Source: Phycisphaerales bacterium UBA7812
GTDB lineage: Bacteria; Planctomycetota; Phycisphaerae; Phycisphaerales; UBA1924
NCBI GenBank assembly: GCA_002480345.1
Contig: DLBY01000171.1
Location: 13,136-21,483 of the forward strand
Length of the DNA stretch: 8,348 nt
Reading direction: 5' to 3'
A program made the position numbers and the translations under genes. Of this stretch, positions 1 through 7,501 are shown in pieces (position 1 is the stretch's first letter; the number at the start of each line of letters is the position of its first letter). Below the pieces are notes generated by a model that saw only the letters and a list, made by a program, of their open reading frames with translations, searched no databases and was not told the origin of the DNA.

Positions 1-2
1 TC

Positions 3-143
3 GCGGGCGCGAGCCTGTGCAGCCCGAACCCCGGGTTCTACCTCGTCCCGCAGAGCATCCACGAGATCATCGACTTCACCGTCGGCAAAGTGCTGGACCT
101 GCTCGGGATCGGCCACGACCTCAAGATCCGCTGGGACGGATGA
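3..143 (+). CDS. ubiX: Flavin prenyltransferase, UbiX/Pad1 family (C-terminal fragment, cut by window start)
   Basis: Only the last 46 residues are inside the window, read in the frame starting at base 3 and ending at a TGA at 141-143. Visible motifs are SPNPGFYLVPQSI followed by HEIIDFTVGKVLDLLGIGHDL. These match the end of UbiX/Pad1 flavin prenyltransferases, where a 'P-x-P-[AG]-F-Y-x-x-P-[QE]-[ST]-[IL]' segment is followed by '[IL]-[VI]-D-x-x-V-[GA]-[KR]-[VI]-L-D-x-[LF]-[GD]-[IL]'. Family members join dimethylallyl phosphate to FMN to make prenylated FMN, the cofactor of UbiD-type decarboxylases used in ubiquinone, menaquinone and aromatic-acid metabolism. The flavoprotein fold is mostly in the missing N-terminal part, so the FMN site cannot be checked. 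The gene lies 75 bases upstream of ppc on the same strand, so co-transcription is possible but not shown. A related flavoprotein decarboxylase of the same fold is the main alternative. Confidence 0.85.
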   Translation, partial: AGASLCSPNPGFYLVPQSIHEIIDFTVGKVLDLLGIGHDLKIRWDG

Positions 144-169
144 GGACGCACGCCCGCTGGAATTCCCCC

Positions 170-186
170 CGCGGAGGCGGTCCGCG
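170..186 (+). other. Small hairpin between ubiX and ppc
   Basis: CGCGGA (170-175) pairs with TCCGCG (181-186) around a five-base loop. No T-run follows, so this is not a standard intrinsic terminator. It could be a weak 3' structure for ubiX, part of the ppc leader, or chance in GC-rich DNA. I see no convincing -35/-10 pair in the 75-base gap and no clear Shine-Dalgarno sequence directly before the ppc start. Confidence 0.25.
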
Positions 187-218
187 CGTCGGTCATCCCG
201 TGCCCCAATGATCTGGGC

Positions 219-2972
219 ATGTATACCGAAGACGCCGTGCTGTTGAACAGGATGCTCGAGGACGCGGTGTGCGAATCGCACATGCGTCACGCGGCCCCCA
301 TCGCGCAGGAGCTCCACGACCTGTGCGCGCAGACGGGCAACACGCTCGACCACCCCGCGCACCAGCAGGCGGCGGACCGGATCGCGTCGCTCGACGCGCG
401 CACGAAATTCGACATCCTCCGGCTCGTCACGGCGCGGTTCCACCTGCTCAACAAAGCGGAGCAGCTCTCGATCGCGGAGATCAACCGCTCGCGGGAAGCA
501 ACCGCGACGCCCGAGCAGCCTCGCCCCGAATCGCTGGAAGACGCGGTCGGCAAGCTCGCGCCGCTGGGCAAGGGCGCGTCGGACCTGCCCGCGATCCTCT
601 CCGGGATGCGGATCGAGCCAACACTGACGGCTCACCCGACCGAGGCGCGGAGGCGGACGATCCTGGACAAGCAGTTCGAGGTCGCGCGCTGCGTGCGCGA
701 GCTGCGCCGGACCGACCTGCTCCCCCGGGAGCGCGAGGAGCTCGAGGACCGCCTGCGCCGGGTGATCACCGTGCTGCTGGTGACCGACGATGTGCGCTCA
801 CGCCGGCTCGAGGTCCCCGAGGAGGTGCGCAACGGGCTGTACTACCTGCGGACCTCGATCTGGGAGACCGTGCCCCGCCTGATGCGCGATCTCGTGCGCG
901 CCGCGAACGGGGGGCACCCGACCGCGGGCGAGCCCGGCCCGCTGACGCTCGCGGATCTCCCGGGGATCCTCACCTACCGCTCCTGGATCGGGGGCGATCG
1001 GGACGGGAACCCGAATGTGACCGCGGAGGTCACGCGCCACACGCTCGAAACGCTGCGGGAGACCGCGCGCACGCTCTGGCTCGAAGAGCTCGAGCACCTG
1101 CGCCGGCAGCTGAGCATCTCGTCGCGCCGGGCTGACGCGCCTGCGGAACTGCTGGACGCGATCGCCCGGAGCGACGCGAGCCTGCCCGAGGGGTGGATCC
1201 CGCCCAGCACCGGGGAGCTGCTGCGATTTGAGCCGTTCCGGTACCGGATCCGCCAGATGATGGCGCGCATCCGGACCGACGGGGCCTACAACGCGGCGCA
1301 GCTGCTCGAGGACCTGCAGCTCCTGCGCCGCGCCCTGCACGAGATCGGGCTGCGTGAGACCGCCGAGCACGGGCTGCTCGCGGACGCGATCGTGCGCGCG
1401 CGGGCGTTCGGGTTCCACCTCGCGGCGCTGGATATCCGCCAGCACAGCAAGGTGCACGCGCAGGCGGTCTCCGAGCTCCTCGAGGCCGGGGGGGTCACCG
1501 GCGCGTACCCGGAGATGAGCGAGGAGGACCGCGTCGGGGTGCTGGCGCGCGAGCTGGCGAGCCCGCGTCCGCTGCGACCGCAGGGGTGCGCGTTCAGCGA
1601 GCCGACCAGCGAGCTGCTCAGCGTGCTGGAGGTCGTGCGCGAATCGGTGACGCGCGAGCCCGAGAGCATCCGGGCGTATGTCATCTCGATGACCGACAGC
1701 GTGAGCGACATGCTCGAGGTGCTGCTGCTGATGAAGGAGGCGGGGATCTACCGCCCCGGCGCGGGCAACCGCCCGAGCAAGAGCCTGGTCGAGATCGTGC
1801 CCCTTTTCGAGACGATCGACGACCTGCAGCGCGGGCCCGACCTCACGGCGCGGTTCCTGGATCACCCGGCCTACAGGGGGCACCTGGACGCGATCGCGCG
1901 GGCACGCGGGGAAACCCCCAAGCAGGAGATCATGCTCGGGTATTCCGACTCGAACAAGGACGGCGGGTTCTTCATGGCGAACGCCGCGCTGCACCGGGCG
2001 CAGGACGAGATCGGCCGCGTCGTGCGCGAGCGGGGCATCCGCCTGTGCTTCTTCCACGGGCGCGGCGGGACGGTGGGACGCGGCGGCGGGCGCGCGGGGC
2101 GCGCGATCCAGGCGACGCCCCCCAACGCGCGCACGGGGCTGATCCGCTTCACGGAGCAGGGCGAGGTGATCTCGTTCCGCTACGCGCTCCCGGAGATCGC
2201 GCGACGGCACCTCGAGCAGATCGTCCACGCGACCCTGCTGGTGAGCGCCGCGGGCGACGACGGCGCGGGCGAGCCCAGCCTGGGCCCGATCTATGCGCGG
2301 ATGGCATCACGCTCGATGGACGCGTACCGGGCGCTGATCGATGCGCCCGCGTTCTGGGAGTGGTTCGTGGACGCGGCGCCGATCGCGACGATCGCGGGCC
2401 TGCCGATCGCGAGCCGCCCGGTGAGCCGGACGCACGCGAAGGGGAGCGGCGGGGGCATGACCTTCGACAGCCTGCGCGCGATCCCGTGGGTGTTCAGCTG
2501 GATCCAGATGCGGATCCTCGCACCGGGGTGGTACGGGCTGGGCACGGCGCTCTCAGAGCTCGACGACAGCGAGCGTGCGGCGCTACGCGATCGGTTCGAG
2601 GCGGGCGGGTTTCTGACGACGGTCTTCGAGAACGCGATGCAGGAGCTGGCGCGGGTGCGCCTGCCGATCGCGAAGCGCTACGCGATGGCGGCGGAGGGGG
2701 GCGAATCGATCTGGCCCCTGATCGAGTCGGAGTACGAGCGCACGGCCTCGGCGCTGCTGTCGATCACCGGGTGGGACAGCCTGCTCGCGAACGCGCGCGC
2801 GATCGAGAACGCGATCGAACACCGCAACCCCTGGACGGATGTGCTCAACCTGATCCAGATCGACCTGCTGACGCGGGCGCGGGAGGCGGGCGAGGACGAG
2901 CGCGAAGCGCTGACCCCCATGCTGCAGGCGAGCGTGAACGGCATCGCGGCGGGGATGCAGTCGACGGGGTGA
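219..2972 (+). CDS. ppc: Phosphoenolpyruvate carboxylase
   Basis: This cytosolic enzyme converts PEP plus bicarbonate to oxaloacetate and phosphate, replenishing the TCA cycle. The 917-residue product is complete; the E. coli enzyme has 883. Catalytic landmarks are all present: TAHPTE with His139 (E. coli His138), GGDRDGNPN at 258-266, LDIRQHS at 404-410, LGYSDSNKD at 573-581 (Asp577 and Lys580, matching Asp543 and Lys546), and FHGRGGTVGRGG at 612-623 (His613, Arg615, Arg621, matching His579, Arg581, Arg587). Arg733 and Arg753 match Arg699 and Arg713. The C-terminus AGMQSTG is the family's usual end. The ATG at 219 was chosen because the N-terminus (VLLNRMLEDAV) then aligns with the E. coli start region. 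Two oddities: the aspartate-inhibitor Asn881 is replaced by Ser915, and the glycine-rich loop at 733-753 is about six residues longer than in E. coli. Residue matches come from memory of the E. coli protein, without a computed alignment. The gene converges on dnaE. Confidence 0.97.
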   Translation: MYTEDAVLLNRMLEDAVCESHMRHAAPIAQELHDLCAQTGNTLDHPAHQQAADRIASLDARTKFDILRLVTARFHLLNKAEQLSIAEINRSREATATPEQPRPESLEDAVGKLAPLGKGASDLPAILSGMRIEPTLTAHPTEARRRTILDKQFEVARCVRELRRTDLLPREREELEDRLRRVITVLLVTDDVRSRRLEVPEEVRNGLYYLRTSIWETVPRLMRDLVRAANGGHPTAGEPGPLTLADLPGILTYRSWIGGDRDGNPNVTAEVTRHTLETLRETARTLWLEELEHLRRQLSISSRRADAPAELLDAIARSDASLPEGWIPPSTGELLRFEPFRYRIRQMMARIRTDGAYNAAQLLEDLQLLRRALHEIGLRETAEHGLLADAIVRARAFGFHLAALDIRQHSKVHAQAVSELLEAGGVTGAYPEMSEEDRVGVLARELASPRPLRPQGCAFSEPTSELLSVLEVVRESVTREPESIRAYVISMTDSVSDMLEVLLLMKEAGIYRPGAGNRPSKSLVEIVPLFETIDDLQRGPDLTARFLDHPAYRGHLDAIARARGETPKQEIMLGYSDSNKDGGFFMANAALHRAQDEIGRVVRERGIRLCFFHGRGGTVGRGGGRAGRAIQATPPNARTGLIRFTEQGEVISFRYALPEIARRHLEQIVHATLLVSAAGDDGAGEPSLGPIYARMASRSMDAYRALIDAPAFWEWFVDAAPIATIAGLPIASRPVSRTHAKGSGGGMTFDSLRAIPWVFSWIQMRILAPGWYGLGTALSELDDSERAALRDRFEAGGFLTTVFENAMQELARVRLPIAKRYAMAAEGGESIWPLIESEYERTASALLSITGWDSLLANARAIENAIEHRNPWTDVLNLIQIDLLTRAREAGEDEREALTPMLQASVNGIAAGMQSTG

Positions 2973-3048
2973 TCGCCGCGCGAGACCGAGCGGCTCCCCC
3001 GCGGATGCGCTGCGTTGCCGTGTCTCTGCGCGGAACCCCAGACAAGGG

Positions 3049-3067
3049 CACGGCCGATACAGCCGTG
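3049..3067. terminator. Possible hairpin in the ppc/dnaE convergent gap
   Basis: The 123-base gap (2973-3095) between the two convergent stop codons holds CACGGC (3049-3054), a seven-base loop, then GCCGTG (3062-3067). A second GCCGTG at 3017-3022 could pair with the same CACGGC, giving a competing fold. Position is right for a shared bidirectional terminator, but there is no T-run on either side and the stem is only six base pairs, so the call is weak. Confidence 0.3.
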
Positions 3068-3095
3068 GCACACAACCGACAGCACACCTATTCGA

Positions 3096-6000
3096 TCACG
3101 CCCGCTGCCGCTGGTATTTCCGGCGGTCGTCCTTGTTCACCTCGACGGAGACCCCGCCGTGGAGGTGGACCGAGCCCGGGCCCAGCACGGCGCAGAGTTC
3201 GCGGACCAGCCCCGGGACGAGGCGGACGCGGGGCTTGGCCTCCGGTGTGAGGGTGACGAACGCGGATTCGGTCTCGACGACGAGGTCGTAGGGGACCGCC
3301 TCGCCCACGCTCGCGTCGGTGAAGCGATCCGAGGCGGTTGCGGACTCATCGCCGCTCCCGTTGAGACTCATCGCGGCGGGGTCGTGCTCGGTGAGCAGGT
3401 CCCGGACGCGGTCCATCGCGGCGCTGGCGCTCCCGTTGAGGCGGCTGCCCCGCAGCGCGATCAGGAGGCGGCCCTTCTCGAGGGGCTGCCCGTCGATGGG
3501 CACGAGCTTGTCGACGATGATCTGCGGATCGCCCCGGCTGTGGTCGACACGCCCCATCACGAAGACGGGCTTGTCGCCCCCGTCGTCATCACCCACGACG
3601 AGGTGGGCGAACTGGGCGAAGACATTCGAGAACATGACTGCCTCGGCGGTGCCGGTCGTGTCCTCGAGCATCAGGATGCCCATCTTCTGGCCCGCGGACC
3701 GCCCCGACTTGGTCACGATCGTGCGCACGGACTGGACCAGCGCCGGCAGCACGACCCGCTTGTCCTGGGGCTGTTGCTTGAGCGTCGAGCACGAGAGGCG
3801 GCAGAAGACCTTCGTCCAGTCGGCCCATTCCTCGAGCGGGTGGCTCGAGACATAAAAGCCCAGCGTGTCCTTCTCCTGGCGGAGGGTCTCCGACTCGGTC
3901 CACGCGGGGGCGGAGGCGAGGGGGGTCTCCTCGGTCTGGGCGGCCGCCGGCGCGTCGTCGGCCCCGCCGCCGAATCCGAACAACTGGTTCTGCCCCGCGG
4001 CCTTGTCCTGGGCGGCGCGCTGGCCCGCGCTGACGGCCTGCTCGATCGTCGCGACCATGGACGAACGCCGGTCGCGCCCGTGGACGCTGTCGAAGCAGCC
4101 CGCTTTCACGAGCGCCTCGATGGTCGCCTTGTTGACGGTGCCCGGCGGGACGCGTTCGGTGAAGTCGAACAGCGACGAATAGGGCTTCTTCGACGCGATC
4201 TCGTCGCCCGCGGGGGTGTCGCGCTCAGTGATGATCGACTCGATCGCCTTGGCGCCCGCGCCCTTGATCGCCTTGAGGCCGAACCGGATGTGCCCCTTCG
4301 CCGACGAGGGCTCCTCGTCGGTGTCGAAGACGACGCTGAAGTCGGCCTGGGAGAGGTTGATATCAGGGGGGCGGACCTCGATGCCGGTGCGGACGACCTG
4401 CGCCGTCTTCGGGTCGATCGCGACGGTCTTCTTGCAGTCGTCGAGGTAGGGGAGCCAGTCGGCGACCTTCTGGGCCTGGCTCTCGAATGACAGGAACGCG
4501 GCCATGTACTGCGCCGGGAAGTAGGCCTTGAGGTAGGCGGTCTGGTAGGCGACGATCGCGTAGCCCGTGGAGTGGGACTTGTTGAAGCCGTAGCCCGCGA
4601 ACTTGAGGATCAGTTCGAACAGCGCCTCGGCGTCCTTCTTCGAGAGGCCCTTGGTGCCGGCGCCCTCGACGAAGGTGGGGCGCATCGCGTTGATGACCTT
4701 TTCCTTCTTCTTGCTGATCGCCTTGATGAGCGTGTACGCCTGGCGCAGCGGGATGCCGCCCAGCTCGTGCACGATCTGCATGACCTGTTCCTGGTAGACC
4801 ATGACGCCGTAGGTGGGCGCGGTGAACTTGTCGACGATGGGGTGGACCTTCGGGACCTCCTGCTGCCCGTGCTTGCGGGCGTTGTAGTCGGGGATGAGGT
4901 CCATGGGCCCGGGTCGGAACAGCGCGTTGGCGGCGATGAGGTCCTCGAGGCGGTCGGGTTTCATGTCCAGCAGCAGGCGGCGCATGCCGCCCGATTCGAA
5001 CTGGAACACGCCCGTGGTATCACCCCGCTGGAAGAGGGCGAAGACATTGGGATCGGTGTAACCCAGGCGCTCGAGGTCGAGGGGGTCGGGGCCCTTGTCG
5101 CCCGCCTGTCTGCCCACGGCTTCGTAGATCTTGTCCTTGGGCAGCGTGTCGCGGATGATCGCCTTGGCGCGCTCGATGACCGACAGGGTGCGCAGACCCA
5201 GGAAATCCATCTTGAGGAGGCCCATCTCCTCGCAGGTCGGGCCGTCCCACTGGGTGATGACATCATCAGAACCCGACTGCTTGTAGAGCGGCGCGACCTC
5301 GTAGAGGGGGCGGGTGGCGACGATGACGCCCGCGGCGTGGACCGACGCGTGGCGCGCCTGGCCTTCGAGCACGCGCGCGGTATCGAGCACCCGCGCGACC
5401 CGGTCGTCGGTGTCGTACCACTTTTTCAGGTCCGGCTCGGCGTCGAGCGCCTTGTCGATCGTGATCTTCAGTTCTTCGGGGACGAGTTTCGCGAGCTTGT
5501 CCGCCTCGGCGAGCGGGATCTCGTGCACGCGGCAGACATCGCGGATCGCGGCGCGGGCCTTGAGCGTCCCGAAGGTGATGATCTGGGCGACATGCCCGTA
5601 CTTCTCGCGGACATAGTTGATGACCTCGCCCCGCCCGTTCTGGCAGAGGTCGATATCGATATCGGGGTATTCCGAGCGGTCGGGGTCCGTGAAACGCTCG
5701 AACAGAAGGCCGTACTGGACTGGGCACGCGTTGGACAGGCCCAGCACATAGCCGACCATGGTGCCGACGCCCGAACCGCGGGCGTTGGCGGGGATGCCGC
5801 GCTGCCGGCCCCAGTTGACGAAGTCCCAGACGATCAGGAAGTAGGCGGAGATCAGCTTATCGGCGAGGATCTTGAGCTCGCGGTTCAGGCGGGCCCACTT
5901 GTCGAACGCGTCCTTGTCCTCGTCGGTCCCGAGTTTCTCGCGGGCGTTGTCGATGCCGTCCGCGCCCTCGATGAGTTCATGGCGGTGGTCCATGATCTCG

Positions 6001-7202
6001 GGGCCGTAGCGCCAGACCATGCCGGCTTCGCTGAGTAGGCGGAGGGCCTTGTCGCATTCCTCCTTCAGCGCCGCCTGGTCCATGCCCGGGTCGTTGGCGG
6101 GCTCGAGCTCGAAGTTGGCGCAGAAGTCCTTGAACCACGCGGTGAGATCGCTGTTGTACTGCTTGGCGCCGACCTTGGGCAGCTTGCTCTTGGGCGGCGC
6201 CTTGACGACGACGACCGGCGCGTGGTTGGCACCCAGGGGGATCTCGACTTCGCAGCGGTCCGCGATGGACTTGGTGTTGCGCAGCGCCTCGCGCCCCGCT
6301 TCGCCGAACTCGTCGTTGTTGTACCGCTCGCCCCCGAAGATGTCCCACATCTGCCCGGGGCTCTTGACATAGAGCTCGGGCGTGTAGCGCATCCGCTCCG
6401 GGTCGTCCTTGACCTTGCCGGTGGAGATGCAGATCAGCGTGTCGTGGGCGTCGTGGTCCTGCTCGAGCAGGAAGTGGCTGTCGTTGTCGCACACGAGCGG
6501 CAGGTCAAGCTCGCGCGCCAGGCGGATCAGATGTGGGTTGATCGCGATCTGCTCGCGGACATGGTGCTGGAGCTCGATGTAGAACCGGGGCCCCGCCTCG
6601 GTGGGTGCGAAGACCCGCTGGTGCCACGCGCAGACCTCGAGCGCCTTCTGCCAGTGGGATTCGTCCTTGGTCTCCTCGTACCGCACCATGTGGGCCGCGA
6701 GCTCGGACCCGAGGTGCCCGTTGATCGCGATGATCCCCTCGCCGTGGGTCTCGAGGATCTCCCGGTCCATCCTCGGCTTGAAGTAGAACCCGCTCAGGTA
6801 CGCCTCGGAGCACAGGTAGAGGAGGTTCTCCCACCCCTTCTGGTTCTCCGCGAGCAGCACGAGGTGGTACCCGCCGTCCTGCACGCCTGTGTAGGTCCGG
6901 TCGCGCCGGTCCCCCGGGGCGACATAGGCCTCGACGCCCAGGATGGGCTTGATCCCCGCGGCCTTCGCTTGCTTGTAGAACGACACCGCGGCGTGCATGT
7001 TGCCGTGGTCGGTCACCGCCACGGAGTCCATCCCGAGTTCCTTGACCCGCTTGATGAGCTTGTCGAGGCGGTTGCCGCCGTCGAGGAGCGAGTACTCGGA
7101 ATGCAGATGGAGGTGGACGAAGGGGTGGTCCGCGGCGCCGGCTGTGGCGTCGGGGGGCGCACCGCTCTCGCTGGATTGGGGGGCGTTCGCGTCGGTCGTC
7201 AT
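3096..7202 (-). CDS. dnaE: DNA polymerase III alpha subunit (replicative polymerase, DnaE1 type)
   Basis: This is the catalytic subunit of the chromosomal replicase. The product is 1368 residues, against about 1160 in E. coli. Domains in order: N-terminal PHP domain (about 28-250; HLHLHSEYS at 30-38, TDHGNM at 64-69, GVEAYV at 89-94, DNDSH at 239-243); C-family polymerase core with RGSGVGT at 475-481, PDIDID at 513-518 (the E. coli Asp401/Asp403 motif) and KMDFLGL at 664-670 (Asp666, matching Asp555); FAGYGFNKSHS at 868-878; helix-hairpin-helix near GLKAIKGAGAKAI (975-987); a QNQLF clamp-binding motif at 1071-1075; an OB fold at about 1148-1236; and a C-terminal domain joined by a Ser/Gly/Asp-rich linker near 1277-1300. 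The ATG at 7202 was chosen because it puts the PHP domain 27 residues in. The frame stays open upstream to 7472, but that extension is an Arg/Pro/Ala-rich stretch unlike the family. No strong Shine-Dalgarno precedes this start. Extra length lies mostly between PHP and palm. Confidence 0.97.
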   Translation of the reverse strand: MTTDANAPQSSESGAPPDATAGAADHPFVHLHLHSEYSLLDGGNRLDKLIKRVKELGMDSVAVTDHGNMHAAVSFYKQAKAAGIKPILGVEAYVAPGDRRDRTYTGVQDGGYHLVLLAENQKGWENLLYLCSEAYLSGFYFKPRMDREILETHGEGIIAINGHLGSELAAHMVRYEETKDESHWQKALEVCAWHQRVFAPTEAGPRFYIELQHHVREQIAINPHLIRLARELDLPLVCDNDSHFLLEQDHDAHDTLICISTGKVKDDPERMRYTPELYVKSPGQMWDIFGGERYNNDEFGEAGREALRNTKSIADRCEVEIPLGANHAPVVVVKAPPKSKLPKVGAKQYNSDLTAWFKDFCANFELEPANDPGMDQAALKEECDKALRLLSEAGMVWRYGPEIMDHRHELIEGADGIDNAREKLGTDEDKDAFDKWARLNRELKILADKLISAYFLIVWDFVNWGRQRGIPANARGSGVGTMVGYVLGLSNACPVQYGLLFERFTDPDRSEYPDIDIDLCQNGRGEVINYVREKYGHVAQIITFGTLKARAAIRDVCRVHEIPLAEADKLAKLVPEELKITIDKALDAEPDLKKWYDTDDRVARVLDTARVLEGQARHASVHAAGVIVATRPLYEVAPLYKQSGSDDVITQWDGPTCEEMGLLKMDFLGLRTLSVIERAKAIIRDTLPKDKIYEAVGRQAGDKGPDPLDLERLGYTDPNVFALFQRGDTTGVFQFESGGMRRLLLDMKPDRLEDLIAANALFRPGPMDLIPDYNARKHGQQEVPKVHPIVDKFTAPTYGVMVYQEQVMQIVHELGGIPLRQAYTLIKAISKKKEKVINAMRPTFVEGAGTKGLSKKDAEALFELILKFAGYGFNKSHSTGYAIVAYQTAYLKAYFPAQYMAAFLSFESQAQKVADWLPYLDDCKKTVAIDPKTAQVVRTGIEVRPPDINLSQADFSVVFDTDEEPSSAKGHIRFGLKAIKGAGAKAIESIITERDTPAGDEIASKKPYSSLFDFTERVPPGTVNKATIEALVKAGCFDSVHGRDRRSSMVATIEQAVSAGQRAAQDKAAGQNQLFGFGGGADDAPAAAQTEETPLASAPAWTESETLRQEKDTLGFYVSSHPLEEWADWTKVFCRLSCSTLKQQPQDKRVVLPALVQSVRTIVTKSGRSAGQKMGILMLEDTTGTAEAVMFSNVFAQFAHLVVGDDDGGDKPVFVMGRVDHSRGDPQIIVDKLVPIDGQPLEKGRLLIALRGSRLNGSASAAMDRVRDLLTEHDPAAMSLNGSGDESATASDRFTDASVGEAVPYDLVVETESAFVTLTPEAKPRVRLVPGLVRELCAVLGPGSVHLHGGVSVEVNKDDRRKYQRQRA

Positions 7203-7215
7203 GGTCTCGGGAGCA

Positions 7216-7228
7216 GTGTATCGGACGC
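7216..7228 (+). repeat. Direct repeat copy 1, GTGTATCGGACGC
   Basis: This is an exact 13-base match to 8173-8185. It sits in the dnaE leader, next to the GCGCCGCGG block that also accompanies the second copy, although on the opposite side. Function is unknown and chance is not excluded. Confidence 0.4.
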
Positions 7229-7239
7229 GCCGCGGCGCG
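7226..7239. repeat. 14-base perfect palindrome CGCGCCGCGGCGCG
   Basis: The palindrome lies 24 bases upstream of the dnaE start codon, directly next to the TGTATCGG repeat. It could be an operator-like dyad for a homodimeric regulator, but a palindrome made only of G and C is expected fairly often at this base composition. Confidence 0.3.
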
Positions 7240-7335
7240 GGCCGGTCGGGTGCGGCTCCTCCCCACAGATTGCGTGAAAACCGGGGGCGTCGCGGGTCGC
7301 GCCCAGCGGGGCAGGTCCGCGTAATCGCACCGCGC

Positions 7336-7379
7336 GCCCGCGCGAACGGCGCAGGCATCACGCGCCGCGCGCCGCGGGC
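7336..7379 (+). other. Two-part hairpin in the leader of the secreted-protein gene
   Basis: An outer stem pairs GCCCGCG (7336-7342) with CGCGGGC (7373-7379). An inner stem pairs CGGCGC (7347-7352) with GCGCCG (7362-7367) around a nine-base loop, AGGCATCAC. The structure ends about 120 bases before the ATG at 7502, so it would be part of a 5' leader only if transcription starts upstream of it. No T-run follows. It may be regulatory or a product of very high GC content. Confidence 0.3.
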
Positions 7380-7489
7380 CGGTTTGTGGGCGCGCGCCTC
7401 GACCCGGACCGTGGTGTCGTGCACATTGAGATTCACGCGGCAGCTCCCATGTTCGGGGCGATCGCGGTTCACATCGACGACAAGACCAG

Positions 7490-7495
7490 AAGGAG
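7490..7495 (+). promoter_or_regulatory. Ribosome binding site AAGGAG
   Basis: AAGGAG ends six bases before the ATG at 7502, inside the longer AGAAGGAG. It is the clearest Shine-Dalgarno sequence in the window and fixes the start of the secreted-protein gene. Confidence 0.8.
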
Positions 7496-7501
7496 CGGGT
7501 C

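Larger units (their letters stand above)
7203..7501. promoter_or_regulatory. Divergent intergenic region between dnaE and the secreted-protein gene
   Basis: These 299 bases separate the two divergent start codons, so promoters for both must lie here or inside neighbouring coding sequence. I see no good sigma-70 pair. On the minus strand TACACT (7220-7215) resembles a -10 box just upstream of the dnaE ATG but has no partner at -35; if real, the dnaE leader would be extremely short. On the plus strand TTGAGA (7426-7431) resembles a -35 box, without a convincing -10. The region also holds a 14-base perfect palindrome (7226-7239) and a two-part hairpin (7336-7379). No supported gene is present: open frames crossing it are Arg/Pro/Ala-rich and lack family resemblance. 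Confidence 0.4.

Noticed and set aside
798..2228. Open frame of 476 codons on the minus strand inside ppc
   Set aside because: It lies opposite a PEPC gene with all catalytic motifs intact, has no recognisable motif, and its Arg/Pro/Ala/Asp-rich composition is typical of antisense frames in GC-rich DNA.
2973..3095. Possible tRNA or small RNA in the convergent gap
   Set aside because: No cloverleaf pattern, TTCGA-type T-arm context or CCA end could be assembled; the lone TTCGATCA at 3091-3098 overlaps the dnaE stop codon and has no pairing stem.
1586..3250. Open frame of 554 codons on the plus strand overlapping the end of ppc and of dnaE
   Set aside because: It runs in the wrong frame through two solid genes and is dominated by Arg, Gly, Ala and Asp with no domain signature.
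3015..4490. Open frame of 491 codons antisense to dnaE, and similar long ones at 4572-6038 and 6222-7277
   Set aside because: All mirror the dnaE reading frame with low-complexity Leu/Val/Asp/Arg composition; they are antisense shadows of a GC-rich gene.
7203..7472. Upstream extension of dnaE to an earlier in-frame ATG at 7472
   Set aside because: The extra 90 residues are Arg/Pro/Ala-rich, lie in the intergenic region, and would push the PHP domain far from the N-terminus; the ATG at 7202 gives a normal start.
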